A DNA stretch of 64,000 nucleotides from Hellea sp039977295 (GCA_039977295.1 JBDWDN010000012.1:930001-994000), one strand, 5' to 3'; positions 1-8,851 are shown, counted from the stretch's first letter. A program made the numbers and translations. Notes: generated by a model from the letters alone, not told the origin.

Positions 1-720
1 GAGCAGCACCATTGCGCCCTCAAAATAGAGGTCATCATCCGCAAGGCTAACGACGCCATCTGCAGGGGCGTAAATCGGTGTCCCGACAGGCGCGGCCATA
101 TCCACACCATAATGCGGCTTTTTGGGCTCTCCGTTGAGGATACGCTGTGCACCAAAATTGGTCGTTTTACGGTATTCTTTAATTGGCGAGATAAAACCGC
201 TCTGAAAACCCATCTCCTTAGTGCGGGAGCTAAACCCAACTTTCTTACGCGCGGAGGAGCTACGAATGCGTTTGAGCTGTGCTTCGGTGAATGTCGATAC
301 CTGCGATGGCGGTAAGCCGTCTATGCGAGAGGTGTCATATTTGCGGGGGTTTAAATCAAACGTGACTCGGTCTCCAGCAACTTCGACAAAGTTGTTTCGC
401 TCATCCCGGTCAAAGCCGATAATGATTTGTCCGTTCTCGTCAGCACTCTCAAAGTAAAAGTCTTTTTCAGACCTCGCCACCTTAACCTTGCTATTAGGTT
501 CCGTCTGGCAAAGAACGGCTCCACCTTGTTGGACTACACCTGAACAAGTAATCTTTGCGAGTTCTACAGCCAGTAAATCTTTTGCCAATTGGGTTGTGAA
601 TTCACGGTCTTGCTTTTCAGCTTCCGTTTCATTCAAATTACCAAGTTGCTCAGCTTTATCTGCCGCACAAGCAGATCCAAAAACAACAAACACTAAAGCC
701 AAGCCAGCAAGAAACCGCAT
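1..720 (-). CDS. M23 family metallopeptidase (partial, C-terminus beyond window)
   Basis: Zinc peptidase of the M23/LytM family, expected to cut peptidoglycan peptide cross-bridges in the cell envelope or to activate amidases. The first 240 residues are visible; the rest lies beyond base 1. It starts MRFLAGLALVFVVFGSACA, a signal peptide with a Cys near the cleavage site, followed by a hydrophilic linker. The peptidase domain begins near residue 185, and the first zinc-ligand pair is seen as HYGVDMA near residue 203. The second ligand motif (HxH) would be off the edge, so catalytic competence cannot be judged. The ATG shares one base with the stop of the upstream DUF2093 gene (TGATG), which points to translational coupling. 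Family assignment is firm; the exact substrate is not known. Confidence 0.85.
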   Translation of the reverse strand, partial: MRFLAGLALVFVVFGSACAADKAEQLGNLNETEAEKQDREFTTQLAKDLLAVELAKITCSGVVQQGGAVLCQTEPNSKVKVARSEKDFYFESADENGQIIIGFDRDERNNFVEVAGDRVTFDLNPRKYDTSRIDGLPPSQVSTFTEAQLKRIRSSSARKKVGFSSRTKEMGFQSGFISPIKEYRKTTNFGAQRILNGEPKKPHYGVDMAAPVGTPIYAPADGVVSLADDDLYFEGAMVLL

Positions 721-929
721 CAAGCGTTTGCCTTCTTCCAAGCCTCAAGGCTTGCCGCGGCGTCTTTATAGGCTTCTTGCCTATCAGCGTTCCAATAGCG
801 GAGCATTTCAAGCGGAATTTTGTCACCGGTGGTCGCGCAGGTCACATAAGCCCCGCCCTCCATAATGGTGTAATCAGAAGGGCCGAAATGGATAACAGCT
901 TCGCCCGTGCCTTGGAAAAATGAGTTCAT
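720..929 (-). CDS. DUF2093 family small protein
   Basis: A 69-residue cytoplasmic protein of the alphaproteobacterial DUF2093 family, function unknown. Recognised by the family pattern: an N-terminal GEAVIHFGPSDY segment, then CATTGDKIPLEMLRYW and the RQEAY segment. There is no signal peptide or membrane segment. It lies between xseA and the M23 peptidase gene on the same strand, an arrangement I associate with alphaproteobacteria, and its stop overlaps the start of the peptidase gene. No function is proposed. Confidence 0.85.
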   Translation of the reverse strand: MNSFFQGTGEAVIHFGPSDYTIMEGGAYVTCATTGDKIPLEMLRYWNADRQEAYKDAAASLEAWKKANA

Positions 930-999
930 GAGGGGGCTTTAACGCGAGTTGAGAGGAATGTGAAGCGGGGTTTTGCAGTGATATGTCTCCGCCACTCGA

Positions 1000-1051
1000 T
1001 TTTGTCATCCTCATCTGTTTTGTCATCCTCGCGCACGCGGGGATGACAAAA
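1000..1051. repeat. palindromic intergenic repeat / possible xseA terminator
   Basis: Two direct copies of TTTTGTCATCCTC (starting about 1000 and 1018) are followed by a hairpin at 1021-1048. The 13-base arms (TGTCATCCTCGCG and CGCGGGGATGACA) pair with one G-T wobble around a CA loop. It is flanked by T and A runs, so it could end transcription on either strand. It lies between xseA and the DUF2093 gene. The form is like a dispersed palindromic repeat, but no second copy of this exact unit was seen in the window. Confidence 0.6.
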
Positions 1052-1060
1052 ACAAAGAGC

Positions 1061-2593
1061 CTAAAACAAATCGCCCTGAGGCGTCGCAGGCGTTTTCTTC
1101 ACGGCCTTCTTTGGTTTAAGTTTCACGACCCGTTCCCGCACCGACCCTTCAATGACCGCGCCGCGCTGACCATCGGCGAAGGTGAGCGTAACGCCCTCAC
1201 CCGCATTGACCGCATCTTTAGACCGCACCACATCACCCGCTTGCGTTTGCACCAAAGCATAGCCGCGTTCGAGCACGCCCTGATAGCTATAGGCGTCCAG
1301 CAATTGCGCGGCCTTTTTAAGACGCTGCTCATCCTGCTTAAGCTTACGCTCAATGGCTTGCCCTGTTCTGCTCGACAACTGTGCCAACGATTGACTTTGC
1401 CGCGCCATATTTTGCTGTATCGGCTCGGGCCGTAGCCTTTGGGCTGCATTAGACAAGCGCTGCCTATGACGGTTCTGGCTCGCGGTTAAGGCAGGTGCTA
1501 ATCTTGCGAGGATCACCTCCAATGGTCGCGAAAAATCGGACACCAATGACTTGAGCGGCGGCAGTCGCAACATCGCCAATCTTTGCCGCCAGGGTTCGAA
1601 AACGCGTTCAGGCCTCGGCAAGCGCGCAACAGCTAAATCAAGGCGTTGTTGCGGGGCGGCGATAACGCCCTCGAGCCTTGGCAGGCGCGCGGCAGACAGA
1701 GCCGTCTTCTTTTCATTCACATTGCGGCGCAGACCGCGCGTAATCCGCAATCCATAATCAGAGATCGTTTCCAGCCAATCCGCCCGCACGGGCACAGCAA
1801 CTTCCGCCGCGCCCGTTGGTGTTGGCGCGCGGTAATCCGCAACAAAGTCAATCAGCGTCCAATCGGTTTCGTGCCCCACAGCAGAAATAAGGGGTATTTT
1901 AGAATTGGCCGCGGCCCGAGCAACAATCTCTTCGTTAAAACACCAAAGGTCTTCCATCGAGCCTCCGCCGCGGGCAATAATGAGAACATCTGGACGGGGG
2001 AAACCCTCTGCGTGGTTAAAACCATTTATGGCGCCCGCAATTTGCTCAGCCGCGCGGTCCCCTTGCACCAAGACGGGCCAAACAAGGACGTGGCTTGGAA
2101 AACGATCTTCGATCCGGTGCAAGATATCGCGAATCACAGACCCTGTTGGCGACGTCACAACGCCAATCGTTTTGGGCATAAAGGGCAATTCGCGCTTACG
2201 CTGCGCATCAAAGAGGCCTTCGGCGGCCAGCATTTTCTTACGCTTTTCAAAAAGCGCCATAAGCGCGCCCGCGCCCGCAAGTTCCATTTTCTCGATAACA
2301 AGCTGGTAGTTCGATCGTCCCGGATAGGTCGAGAGCTTTCCTTCGCAAATCACCTCCATCCCTTCCTCAGGGCGCATGGAGAGACGGTTCATCACGCCCT
2401 TCCAAACAATAGAATTGATCACCGCTTTGTCGTCTTTGACATCCAAATAGCAATGGCCAGACTTAGCAATCGTCACGCGGCCAAGCTCGCCCCGCACGCG
2501 CACATGCCCATATGTTTCCTCAACTGTGCGCTTGAGCGAGTAAGCCAGTTCGGAAACGGTATATTCGGGGGTGTTACTTTGTAGGTCTGACAT
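1061..2593 (-). CDS. xseA: exodeoxyribonuclease VII large subunit
   Basis: Large catalytic subunit of exonuclease VII, which degrades single-stranded DNA in the cytoplasm to acid-soluble oligonucleotides; it works with the small subunit XseB, which is not in this window. The 510-residue length is normal to slightly long. The N-terminal OB-fold covers about residues 10-105 (YTVSELAYSLKRTVEETYG onward). The catalytic domain shows the family motifs ARGGGSMEDLWCFNEE and SAVGHETDWTLIDF around residues 205-255. A long Gln/Arg/Leu-rich helical region (about 280-430) forms the coiled-coil part. The C-terminal tail is Lys-rich. The start ATG (MSDLQSNTPEYTV) fits the family. The gene is divergent from purD. 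Confidence 0.96.
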   Translation of the reverse strand: MSDLQSNTPEYTVSELAYSLKRTVEETYGHVRVRGELGRVTIAKSGHCYLDVKDDKAVINSIVWKGVMNRLSMRPEEGMEVICEGKLSTYPGRSNYQLVIEKMELAGAGALMALFEKRKKMLAAEGLFDAQRKRELPFMPKTIGVVTSPTGSVIRDILHRIEDRFPSHVLVWPVLVQGDRAAEQIAGAINGFNHAEGFPRPDVLIIARGGGSMEDLWCFNEEIVARAAANSKIPLISAVGHETDWTLIDFVADYRAPTPTGAAEVAVPVRADWLETISDYGLRITRGLRRNVNEKKTALSAARLPRLEGVIAAPQQRLDLAVARLPRPERVFEPWRQRLAMLRLPPLKSLVSDFSRPLEVILARLAPALTASQNRHRQRLSNAAQRLRPEPIQQNMARQSQSLAQLSSRTGQAIERKLKQDEQRLKKAAQLLDAYSYQGVLERGYALVQTQAGDVVRSKDAVNAGEGVTLTFADGQRGAVIEGSVRERVVKLKPKKAVKKTPATPQGDLF

Positions 2594-2659
2594 ATCGTCT
2601 TTTACGTAGATTCGCGAAAATTAATACAATAGAACCCCGATAACAAATAAGATTCTTGT

Positions 2660-2790
2660 CCTTCTCCCCGAGGGAGAAGGTGCCGCGAAGCGGCGGATGA
2701 GGGGCAACGAACAATGTGGCGACCTTCTCGTCTGTCTATATTGATTGCCCCTCACCCGCCCTTCGGGCACCCTCTCCCTTAGGGAGAGGG
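2660..2790. repeat. REP-like palindromic intergenic element
   Basis: The left half (2660-2705) and right half (2747-2790) are imperfect inverted copies of each other, and each half contains two short hairpins of its own (CTTCTCCCcGAGGGAGAAG and GCCGCGAAGCGGC on the left; CCTCTCCCTTAGGGAGAGG and GCCCTTCGGGC on the right). This is the pattern of the CCCTCTCCC-type dispersed palindromes common in proteobacteria. It occupies the xseA-purD divergent region and ends 17 bases before the purD ATG. A purD start placed at 2745 would translate this repeat, which argues for the start at 2808. Confidence 0.8.
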
Positions 2791-2807
2791 AAATTGGAGG
2801 TAATATC

Positions 2808-4094
2808 ATGAAAGTTCTTTTAATCGGTAGCGGCGGACGCGAACATGCTTTGGCGTGGAAACTCTCCCAGAGTGACTTAGTCACGCAGCTCGTCTGCGCG
2901 CCAGGTAATGCTGGCATTGCAGAGGTTGCGGATATCGTCCCTGTTGCGGCTGATGATATTATTGGTCTGCTGGCACTGGTGCAGCGCGATGAATATGATT
3001 TTGTCGTCGTCGGGCCCGAGCAGCCCCTCGCCTTAGGCCTTGTAGATGCCCTTCAAGATCTAGGCGTGAAAGTCTTCGGCCCGACTGAGGCCGCCGCGCA
3101 GCTTGAATCCTCCAAAGCCTTCACCAAAGAACTCTGTAAGCGATATAATATCCCGACAGCCGCTTACGGCGTCTTCACAGACCTCAAAGAGGCCAAAGCC
3201 TATCTCAAGACAATGAAACCGCCTTACGTTCTTAAGGCTGATGGCCTTGCGGCGGGAAAAGGCGTTGTCCTGCCAGAAACGCTAAAGGAAGCTGAGAAAG
3301 AGCTTGAAGAATTTTTCTCAGGTAAATTCGGTGAAGCTTCTACCAAAGTGGTGATCGAAGAATTTATGCAGGGCCAAGAAGCCAGCTTTTTCGCGATTTC
3401 TGATGGTAAAAACGCGATTCCCCTTATTGCGGCCCAAGACCACAAGCGCGCCTTTGATGGTGATAAAGGCCCAAATACAGGCGGAATGGGCGCTTATTCC
3501 CCTGCCCCCGTCTTTGATCAGGCGGCCATGGAAACCGTTATGGACAAAATCATAACGCCGACCGTTTACGGCATGGCCAAGGATGGGCACCCATTTGTAG
3601 GCGTCTTATTCGCTGGCCTTATGATGACCGATGAAGGGCCAAAACTGATTGAATATAATGCGCGCTTTGGCGACCCTGAATGCCAAGTCATGATGCGCCG
3701 CCTGCAATCTGATCTTATGGAAATTTTCGTTGCCGCCGAATCCGGAAAACTTGACAAACTTAACGCCCCGGCTTGGTTTAATGAACCTACAGTCAATGTT
3801 GTTCTCGCCTCTAAAGGGTATCCCGGAAGCTACAAAAAAGGCTCCGTCATTAAAGGCATTGACGCCGCCAATAAAATGGACGGCGTTGTTGTCTTCCACG
3901 CAGGCACAAAACGTGATGACGAAAACGCGATTTGCGCTGCGGGTGGCCGCGTGCTCAACATCACCGCACAGGCGAGTTCGCTGGAGACGGCCGTCGCGAG
4001 AGCATATAAAGCTATTGATGAGGCTATTGATTGGCCCGAAGGTTTCTGTCGCCGCGATATCGCGCATCACGCGCTAAAAAAACAAACAGACTAA
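2808..4094 (+). CDS. purD: phosphoribosylamine--glycine ligase
   Basis: GAR synthetase: joins 5-phosphoribosylamine and glycine with ATP, step two of de novo purine synthesis, in the cytoplasm. At 428 residues it is full length. The start MKVLLIGSGGREHALAWKL has a GGAGG ribosome site seven bases upstream; the open frame extends further up but only through the palindromic repeat. ATP-grasp features are clear: PPYVLKADGLAAGKGVVLP for nucleotide binding, NTGGMGAYSPAP, and the metal/ATP motif YNARFGDPECQV. It stands alone and is divergent from xseA; the next gene starts 22 bases after its stop. Confidence 0.97.
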   Translation: MKVLLIGSGGREHALAWKLSQSDLVTQLVCAPGNAGIAEVADIVPVAADDIIGLLALVQRDEYDFVVVGPEQPLALGLVDALQDLGVKVFGPTEAAAQLESSKAFTKELCKRYNIPTAAYGVFTDLKEAKAYLKTMKPPYVLKADGLAAGKGVVLPETLKEAEKELEEFFSGKFGEASTKVVIEEFMQGQEASFFAISDGKNAIPLIAAQDHKRAFDGDKGPNTGGMGAYSPAPVFDQAAMETVMDKIITPTVYGMAKDGHPFVGVLFAGLMMTDEGPKLIEYNARFGDPECQVMMRRLQSDLMEIFVAAESGKLDKLNAPAWFNEPTVNVVLASKGYPGSYKKGSVIKGIDAANKMDGVVVFHAGTKRDDENAICAAGGRVLNITAQASSLETAVARAYKAIDEAIDWPEGFCRRDIAHHALKKQTD

Positions 4095-4116
4095 AAACAA
4101 ATATATGGGGTCTCAC

Positions 4117-5403
4117 ATGATTAAACAATTTCTCTTAGCCACTGCCGCTTTAGGTTTCGCAAGCTCAGCAATGGCCCATGATGCTGATCATGATAACTAC
4201 GAGGACTTCACCCTGATTCATGCGGGCAAAGTCCTCGCAATTCCTGGTAAGGCTCCGCAATCCGAGCAGACTATTATCATTCACGGCGGAAAAATCGTTG
4301 GCATTGAAGCTGGCTACCTCGAGGACGAAGACGCAAAGATCATTGACGGTAAGGAAATGTTCTTCCTGCCGGGGCTTATCGACAGCCACGTGCATTTACG
4401 CGGCGAATGGAACCCAAATGGACGCCTTGAAACCTTCACCAAAGAAGCTGGCGATGTGGCATTTGACGCCGCAGACAATGCCCGCAAAACCCTGATGGCA
4501 GGCTTTACCGCCGTTCAGGATGTCGGCGGACCGCCAGAAATCAAAGCCCTCTCGCGCGCCGTTGCGGCGGGGAAAGTCCCTGGGCCGCATATTCGCGCCT
4601 CTGGTAATGTGAGCATAACAGGCGGCCATGGCGAGATGAACGGGTATCGCGCAGACATATTAGAACATTTTCAGCGCCCGACTAACTGCGACGGCGCAGA
4701 TGATTGCCGCCGCGCAACGCGCCTTGCCATTAAAAACGGAGCAGACCTCATTAAAATCGCCTCTACAGGCGGAGTCTTGTCAAATACGAATGCTGGCACC
4801 GGTCAGCAGATGACAAATGATGAATTAACCGCCATTGTCGAGGCCGCAAACTCCATGGGCCGCACGGTTACGGCCCATGCACATGGCAAAGACGGGATCG
4901 AAGCGGCCCTAAATGCGGGCGTAAAATCTATCGAACATGGAACTTTTCTCGACGAAGCAACCACCCGTCTCTTTAAGAAATATGACGCTGTTCTTGTCCC
5001 CACCGTCCTAGCGGGAATGACCGTAAAAGAGTGGGACTTCCTTCCCCCTGCCAGCTATAAAAAGGCGCAAGAGGTCGGACCGCGTATGCTCGATATGTTG
5101 GCGCTGGCTCATGAAAAGGGCGTGACGATCGCGTTTGGAACCGATACGGGCGTGTCAAAGCACGGCGAGAATGCCAAAGAATTTGAATATATGGTGCAAG
5201 CCGGCATGACCGAGGCCGAAGCCATCCGCGCGGCAACTGTAACAGCCTCAGAGCACATTCAGATGAGCGATAAGATTGGCACCTTAGAGAAAGGCAAGCA
5301 AGCCGACCTCATCGGTGTTGACGGCAATCCGCTGGACGACATTTCTGAGCTTTTAGATGTCGACTTCGTTATGAAGGGCGGCAAGGTTTACAAAGCCCCG
5401 TAA
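4117..5403 (+). CDS. exported metal-dependent amidohydrolase (imidazolonepropionase/Xaa-Pro dipeptidase-like)
   Basis: Secreted member of the amidohydrolase superfamily that groups with Xaa-Pro dipeptidase- and imidazolonepropionase-like enzymes; the substrate is unknown, perhaps an N-acylated amino acid or dipeptide. A signal peptide (MIKQFLLATAALGFASSAMA) precedes the mature protein. The metal site is complete: DSHVH (two His), an LIKIAS lysine for carboxylation, the His residues in TAHAHGKDG and SIEHGTF, and the Asp of AFGTDTGVS. The C-terminal EKGKQADLIGVDGNPL is typical of the composite beta domain. An earlier in-frame ATG at 4105 exists, but the GGGG before 4117 sits at proper spacing and the signal peptide starts there, so I chose 4117. 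Confidence 0.88.
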   Translation: MIKQFLLATAALGFASSAMAHDADHDNYEDFTLIHAGKVLAIPGKAPQSEQTIIIHGGKIVGIEAGYLEDEDAKIIDGKEMFFLPGLIDSHVHLRGEWNPNGRLETFTKEAGDVAFDAADNARKTLMAGFTAVQDVGGPPEIKALSRAVAAGKVPGPHIRASGNVSITGGHGEMNGYRADILEHFQRPTNCDGADDCRRATRLAIKNGADLIKIASTGGVLSNTNAGTGQQMTNDELTAIVEAANSMGRTVTAHAHGKDGIEAALNAGVKSIEHGTFLDEATTRLFKKYDAVLVPTVLAGMTVKEWDFLPPASYKKAQEVGPRMLDMLALAHEKGVTIAFGTDTGVSKHGENAKEFEYMVQAGMTEAEAIRAATVTASEHIQMSDKIGTLEKGKQADLIGVDGNPLDDISELLDVDFVMKGGKVYKAP

Positions 5404-5422
5404 AGCATTGAAATAATAAGAT

Positions 5423-5917
5423 TTATCTTTGCTGCGTGCATGCAGGCAATAGCATGCGGCGAAGATCATTTGTTCGCATATCAATGTCAACACTTGTCCC
5501 CGCCGGAACATCAACATTACTCCAAGCGGCTTCAGCGGCTCTTACCTGCTCACAAATAGGGGCATTTAAGCGCCCATCGTTTTTCATGGTCTCAGAGGCA
5601 GCGGTCATCCAAATGACATTGCCCCCCGCAAAGTAAAAGTAATTGCGCTCTTCTGGGGTCATTCCCGAGCCATTATTGCGCTCAAAGGCATCAAGCGATT
5701 GCAGAGCTTCGTAACAGGGCGTAAGGGCCGCGATGGCTACGGCTTTGGCTTGCGCTTCGGGAAGCCCCGCCGTTGCGCCCGCCAAATCCGCACAAGGCCT
5801 GACAGCAGCATCAACTTGCGCAGCCACAAAAGGCGATACCTGTGCAGAGACGGTGCCGTGTAGGGCCGCAAGAACAGATATGGTGACGAGTGCTTTTAAG
5901 TGTTTCATGTTTTGCAT
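5423..5917 (-). CDS. hypothetical exported protein
   Basis: I do not recognise a family. The protein is about 164 residues with a signal peptide (MKHLKALVTISVLAALHG then TVSA) and a mature region with four Cys residues (PCADLAG, TPCYEAL, APICEQV and LPACTQQR), suggesting disulfides in the periplasm. Two start ATGs lie nine bases apart (5917 and 5908) with no clear ribosome site; a TTG farther up (5935) is less likely. It is convergent with the amidohydrolase gene (19-base gap) and lies upstream of nothing in an obvious operon. Confidence 0.7.
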   Translation of the reverse strand: MQNMKHLKALVTISVLAALHGTVSAQVSPFVAAQVDAAVRPCADLAGATAGLPEAQAKAVAIAALTPCYEALQSLDAFERNNGSGMTPEERNYFYFAGGNVIWMTAASETMKNDGRLNAPICEQVRAAEAAWSNVDVPAGTSVDIDMRTNDLRRMLLPACTQQR

Positions 5918-6021
5918 CTTGGGGTCTGTGGACAATTAGAATTCATGCAAGTCTTACACCGAGACGCCCGGTGAGTGAAATGTTTTTCACAGATAGGCGG
6001 TCGAGCGCACTCTATCTAAAT

Positions 6022-6960
6022 CTAGCCGATACCAAATAGCGCCTTAGCGCCTTCGCAATCTCGCTCGATCTGAGCTCTGAGATGGTCAAAGCTCTCAAAT
6101 TTTTGTTCTGGGCGAATAAAGCTTCGGAATCGCACCTTCACATGCTGCCCATAAATATCTTGGTCAAAATCAAAAATATGGACTTCAAGACGCGCCTGCT
6201 CGCCGCCAACCGTTGGCCGGTTTCCAGTATTGGCGATAGCCGGGAGCCAATCATCAGAATTTGGCAAGTTTATTTCGACGCAATATACACCAAATTTTGG
6301 CCTAACAAGATCGCCAAATTCCAGATTAGCAGTCGGAAAATTTATCGTGCGCCCTCGCTGTTGCCCCTGCTGCACGGCGCCATCGACGATCCACGGACGT
6401 GACAGCATATGGGCAGCGTGAAATACATCGCCTTGCTGTAGGGATTTGCGAATTTCAGTGCTGCCATATTTACCGTAAAGCGCGTGCAGGCCCACGGGTT
6501 TCATCGGAGTCACGCCAATCCCATGTTTCGCGCATAGCCGCGTTAAGCTCTCGACATTACCGCAACGATTTTTACCAAATCCGTAATCCTCGCCTACAAC
6601 GACATGTTTAATCCCTAGTCCCTCATGCAAAACTTGATCAACAAATTGCGTGTCATCCATCTCGCGCAAGCTCTCATCAAAAGGTATTTCATAAAGACAG
6701 TCTACGCCAAGGCTCGGCATAATTTCAGCCCGCAGCTCTGGCGTCATAAGCCGAAATGGCGGCGCATCTGCTTTGAAATAGCGGTAAGGATGCGGACGAA
6801 AAACACCAATACCCAGCGGCGCGCCTATTTCATCCGCGATGGATTTCGCCTCAGTAATTACGGCTTGATGGCCGCGGTGCAGTCCATCAAAATTGCCAAG
6901 CGCGATAACCGCGCCTTTATCATCTTTGGATAAATCAGTGTAAGTTTGAAGCGTTTTCAC
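6022..6960 (-). CDS. ribF: bifunctional riboflavin kinase / FAD synthetase
   Basis: Makes FMN from riboflavin and ATP (C-terminal kinase domain), then FAD (N-terminal adenylyltransferase domain), in the cytoplasm. At 312 residues it is family length. The N-terminal domain has the nucleotidyltransferase signature GNFDGLHRGHQAVI near residue 22 and the later GEDYGFGKNRCGN and STEIRKSL motifs. The kinase domain carries GRTINFPTANL near residue 205 and the NTGNRPTVGG segment. The start is GTG (MKTLQTYTD), seven bases after the stop of the MaoC gene, so the two are probably cotranscribed. Confidence 0.96.
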   Translation of the reverse strand: MKTLQTYTDLSKDDKGAVIALGNFDGLHRGHQAVITEAKSIADEIGAPLGIGVFRPHPYRYFKADAPPFRLMTPELRAEIMPSLGVDCLYEIPFDESLREMDDTQFVDQVLHEGLGIKHVVVGEDYGFGKNRCGNVESLTRLCAKHGIGVTPMKPVGLHALYGKYGSTEIRKSLQQGDVFHAAHMLSRPWIVDGAVQQGQQRGRTINFPTANLEFGDLVRPKFGVYCVEINLPNSDDWLPAIANTGNRPTVGGEQARLEVHIFDFDQDIYGQHVKVRFRSFIRPEQKFESFDHLRAQIERDCEGAKALFGIG

Positions 6961-6967
6961 GTCTTAT

Positions 6968-7402
6968 TTATGCAGTAGGACGTTTCTGTACAAATACGCC
7001 CGCATCGCCGCGGCAAACTTTCTTCCCGTCTACTTCGCAGTGGCATTTCATCTTCACGCGGCCCGTGCGCTCATTGATCTCGGCAACTTCCGCCACAGCC
7101 ATAACCTCATCGCCAATAAAGGCAGGTTTGCGAAAGCGAAGGTTTAGTTCAACAAATACGGCGCCCGGCCCTGGCAAATCATTACCCAGGACAGCCGAAA
7201 TAAAGGAGGCCGACAAAGCGCCATGCGCAATACGCTGTCCGAACTGCGTCGTCGCGGCAAATTCAGCGTCAACATGAATAGGATTATGGTCACCCGTAAT
7301 GTCGGCAAAGGTATCAATCATCTCCGCCGTAATCGTGGAAGTTGTTGTTGACCTCATCCCAACTTCTAGGTCTTCGAGGTAGTATTTTACGTTATCGCTC
7401 AT
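6968..7402 (-). CDS. MaoC-like (R)-specific enoyl-CoA hydratase
   Basis: Single hotdog-fold hydratase of the MaoC/PhaJ family, 144 residues, acting on enoyl-CoA thioesters or a similar substrate in the cytoplasm. The hydratase motif is intact: FADITGDHNPIHVDAEFAA supplies the catalytic Asp and His, followed by the RIAHGALSASF helix. Short MaoC proteins usually act as dimers. It is directly upstream of ribF on the same strand. A second MaoC gene with the same motif layout lies at 23.5-24.0 kb. Confidence 0.9.
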   Translation of the reverse strand: MSDNVKYYLEDLEVGMRSTTTSTITAEMIDTFADITGDHNPIHVDAEFAATTQFGQRIAHGALSASFISAVLGNDLPGPGAVFVELNLRFRKPAFIGDEVMAVAEVAEINERTGRVKMKCHCEVDGKKVCRGDAGVFVQKRPTA

Positions 7403-7451
7403 ATATCCGCCCTAGCAAATCCCTGCCCTAATACCAAGACAAAGATTACCT

Positions 7452-7716
7452 AGGCTCCGGACTTATTGGTTTCGTGGAATTAGATCGTTTCGAGCGTGTT
7501 TTGGACAAGGCGCCGATTGGCGGGCGTGTCTAGACACGCCAAGAATCGGCAACGCTGTTCCAAGCCGCGCTCGAGACGACCGTAAACGGCAGCTTTGAGA
7601 AAACTTGTGGACGTCGTTGCGTCATTTGGTGAGGCGGACGCATCCCCTGCATGCCGCGCCTAACCACAAAATTTCTCAAAGCCGTCTAAACCACGAAACC
7701 AATATGTCCGAAGCCT
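7452..7716. repeat. 265-bp nested inverted-repeat element (MITE-like)
   Basis: This fills most of the 336-bp gap between the MaoC and HAD genes. The outer 26-base arms (7452-7477 and 7691-7716) match as inverted copies with two differences. A second inner pair (about 7582-7610 and 7664-7690) is also inverted. A third, nearly perfect palindrome at 7512-7550 centres on GTGTCTAGACAC. No open frame of note lies inside, and no target duplication is obvious. The layered symmetry suggests a non-autonomous mobile element or a large RNA hairpin. Confidence 0.65.
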
Positions 7717-7738
7717 GGATTTAAGATGCCAATGAATT

Positions 7739-8575
7739 CTACCAAGAAAGCTTAGACGCCATATAGCGCGCATTGATACCATGTTCGCCGAGCAGTGCTT
7801 TAAACTTTTGCTCTGTCTCTCCGTAAAGACCGTCTTGGATAAAGAGACAATCATAATCCTGCTGCTGCGCGCCCAGCAGATCGGTAAAGATATTATCGCC
7901 AATACAGAGGACGCGGTCCTCTGGCGGCAAAAAGCCGAGCATCTCATTCATCCAGGCCCGCGCGAGGCGGTAAATGGGCTCATGCGGCTTACCCGCATAA
8001 ATTACTTCGCCGCCCAGCTCTTCATAAAGTTTCGCCAGCGCGCCGCCGCACCAGACAATTTTATCGCCAACACGCACCTTTACATCAGGGTTAGCACAGA
8101 TAAATGGCAAGCCCCCATTGCGGGCTTCGGTCAACATGGCGCGGTAATCTTCTGGGCTGTCATCATCGTCAAACATCCCCGTGCAGGAAATAAAGCTCGC
8201 ATCTTCTATATCTGAAAAGTGGAGATCTAGATTTTCATAAAGAACGTCGTCACGCTCAGGCCCCAGCTTAAAGACAGGCCCCGGCGCGCGGCGCGCGAGC
8301 TCATGGATCGTCGCATCCCCCGACGTCACAATCGCATCATAAAACTCACCGTGAACACCAAGCTGTTCAAAGCTCTGCGGTATAGACACGGAGGGCTTAG
8401 GTGAATTGGAAATCAGAATAACAGGTCCATTCTCCCCGCGAAAAAGATCGAGCGCTTCAGTCGCAGCCTTAAAGCCCTCGCGCCCATTATGAATAACGCC
8501 CCAAATATCACAGAGCAAAACATCATAGTCCCCAGCAATTTGCCCAAGACCCGAAAGAGAATGAAAATCAGTCAT
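7739..8575 (-). CDS. HAD superfamily class IIA hydrolase (TIGR01459-like)
   Basis: Haloacid dehalogenase-type phosphatase of the class IIA (NagD-like) group, 278 residues, cytoplasmic. The nucleophile motif is DVLLCDIWGVIHNG near residue 20; motif II is the Ser in ILISNSPKPS; the C-terminal metal motif is LCIGDNIFTDLLGA. The DxWG form of motif I and the overall layout match the alphaproteobacterial TIGR01459 subgroup, whose substrate is not known to me. The stop lies 22 bases from the inverted-repeat element. Confidence 0.9.
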   Translation of the reverse strand: MTDFHSLSGLGQIAGDYDVLLCDIWGVIHNGREGFKAATEALDLFRGENGPVILISNSPKPSVSIPQSFEQLGVHGEFYDAIVTSGDATIHELARRAPGPVFKLGPERDDVLYENLDLHFSDIEDASFISCTGMFDDDDSPEDYRAMLTEARNGGLPFICANPDVKVRVGDKIVWCGGALAKLYEELGGEVIYAGKPHEPIYRLARAWMNEMLGFLPPEDRVLCIGDNIFTDLLGAQQQDYDCLFIQDGLYGETEQKFKALLGEHGINARYMASKLSW

Positions 8576-8662
8576 GGACGGGAGGTAGGCCTTGGGGGGG
8601 TGGAATGCAATGGGGGAGTTGTTATGGGATCTTAATTCACCGCCATCACCACCCTCAAGACC

Positions 8663-8674
8663 CGATCATGATCG
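8663..8674. promoter_or_regulatory. 12-bp perfect palindrome in RTX promoter region
   Basis: CGATCATGATCG is a perfect palindrome about 180 bases upstream of the first RTX gene, in an otherwise non-coding 276-bp gap. Its size fits a dimeric regulator site, but there is no second copy nearby and no direct evidence of function. Confidence 0.3.
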
Positions 8675-8774
8675 TACAGGTGATTGGTCGAAGTTAACGG
8701 TTCTCATAAATTTCGAAAACGTCGGATTAAATGTGAGGGAAACGGGCAACGCTAAAAGCTGTGGACTGCAACTT

Positions 8775-8802
8775 TTAAGCTCTTATAAGCTTAAGCTATA
8801 AA
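8775..8802 (+). promoter_or_regulatory. inverted repeat and -10-like element upstream of RTX gene
   Basis: TTAAGCT-N6-AGCTTAA is a perfect 7-base inverted repeat, immediately followed by a TATAAA box that ends 50 bases before the RTX start. The 12-mer TTAAGCTATAAA (8791-8802) recurs at 22010-22021 upstream of the RTX-linked regulator gene. A promoter or operator for the RTX gene is plausible. Confidence 0.35.
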
Positions 8803-8851
8803 TGCATCCTTATTTCTTGAGCGATGTAGATTGCAATCTGGGACTAATCAT

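Noticed and set aside
1646..2584. 312-codon frame opposite xseA.
   Set aside because: No domain, no ribosome site, and it exactly shadows a well-supported gene.
2745..2807. Extended purD start.
   Set aside because: It would translate the palindromic repeat; the strong GGAGG and the conserved MKVLLIG start are at 2808.
8592..8801. 69-codon frame upstream of the first RTX gene.
   Set aside because: No similarity to anything recognised; it spans the palindrome and the likely promoter.
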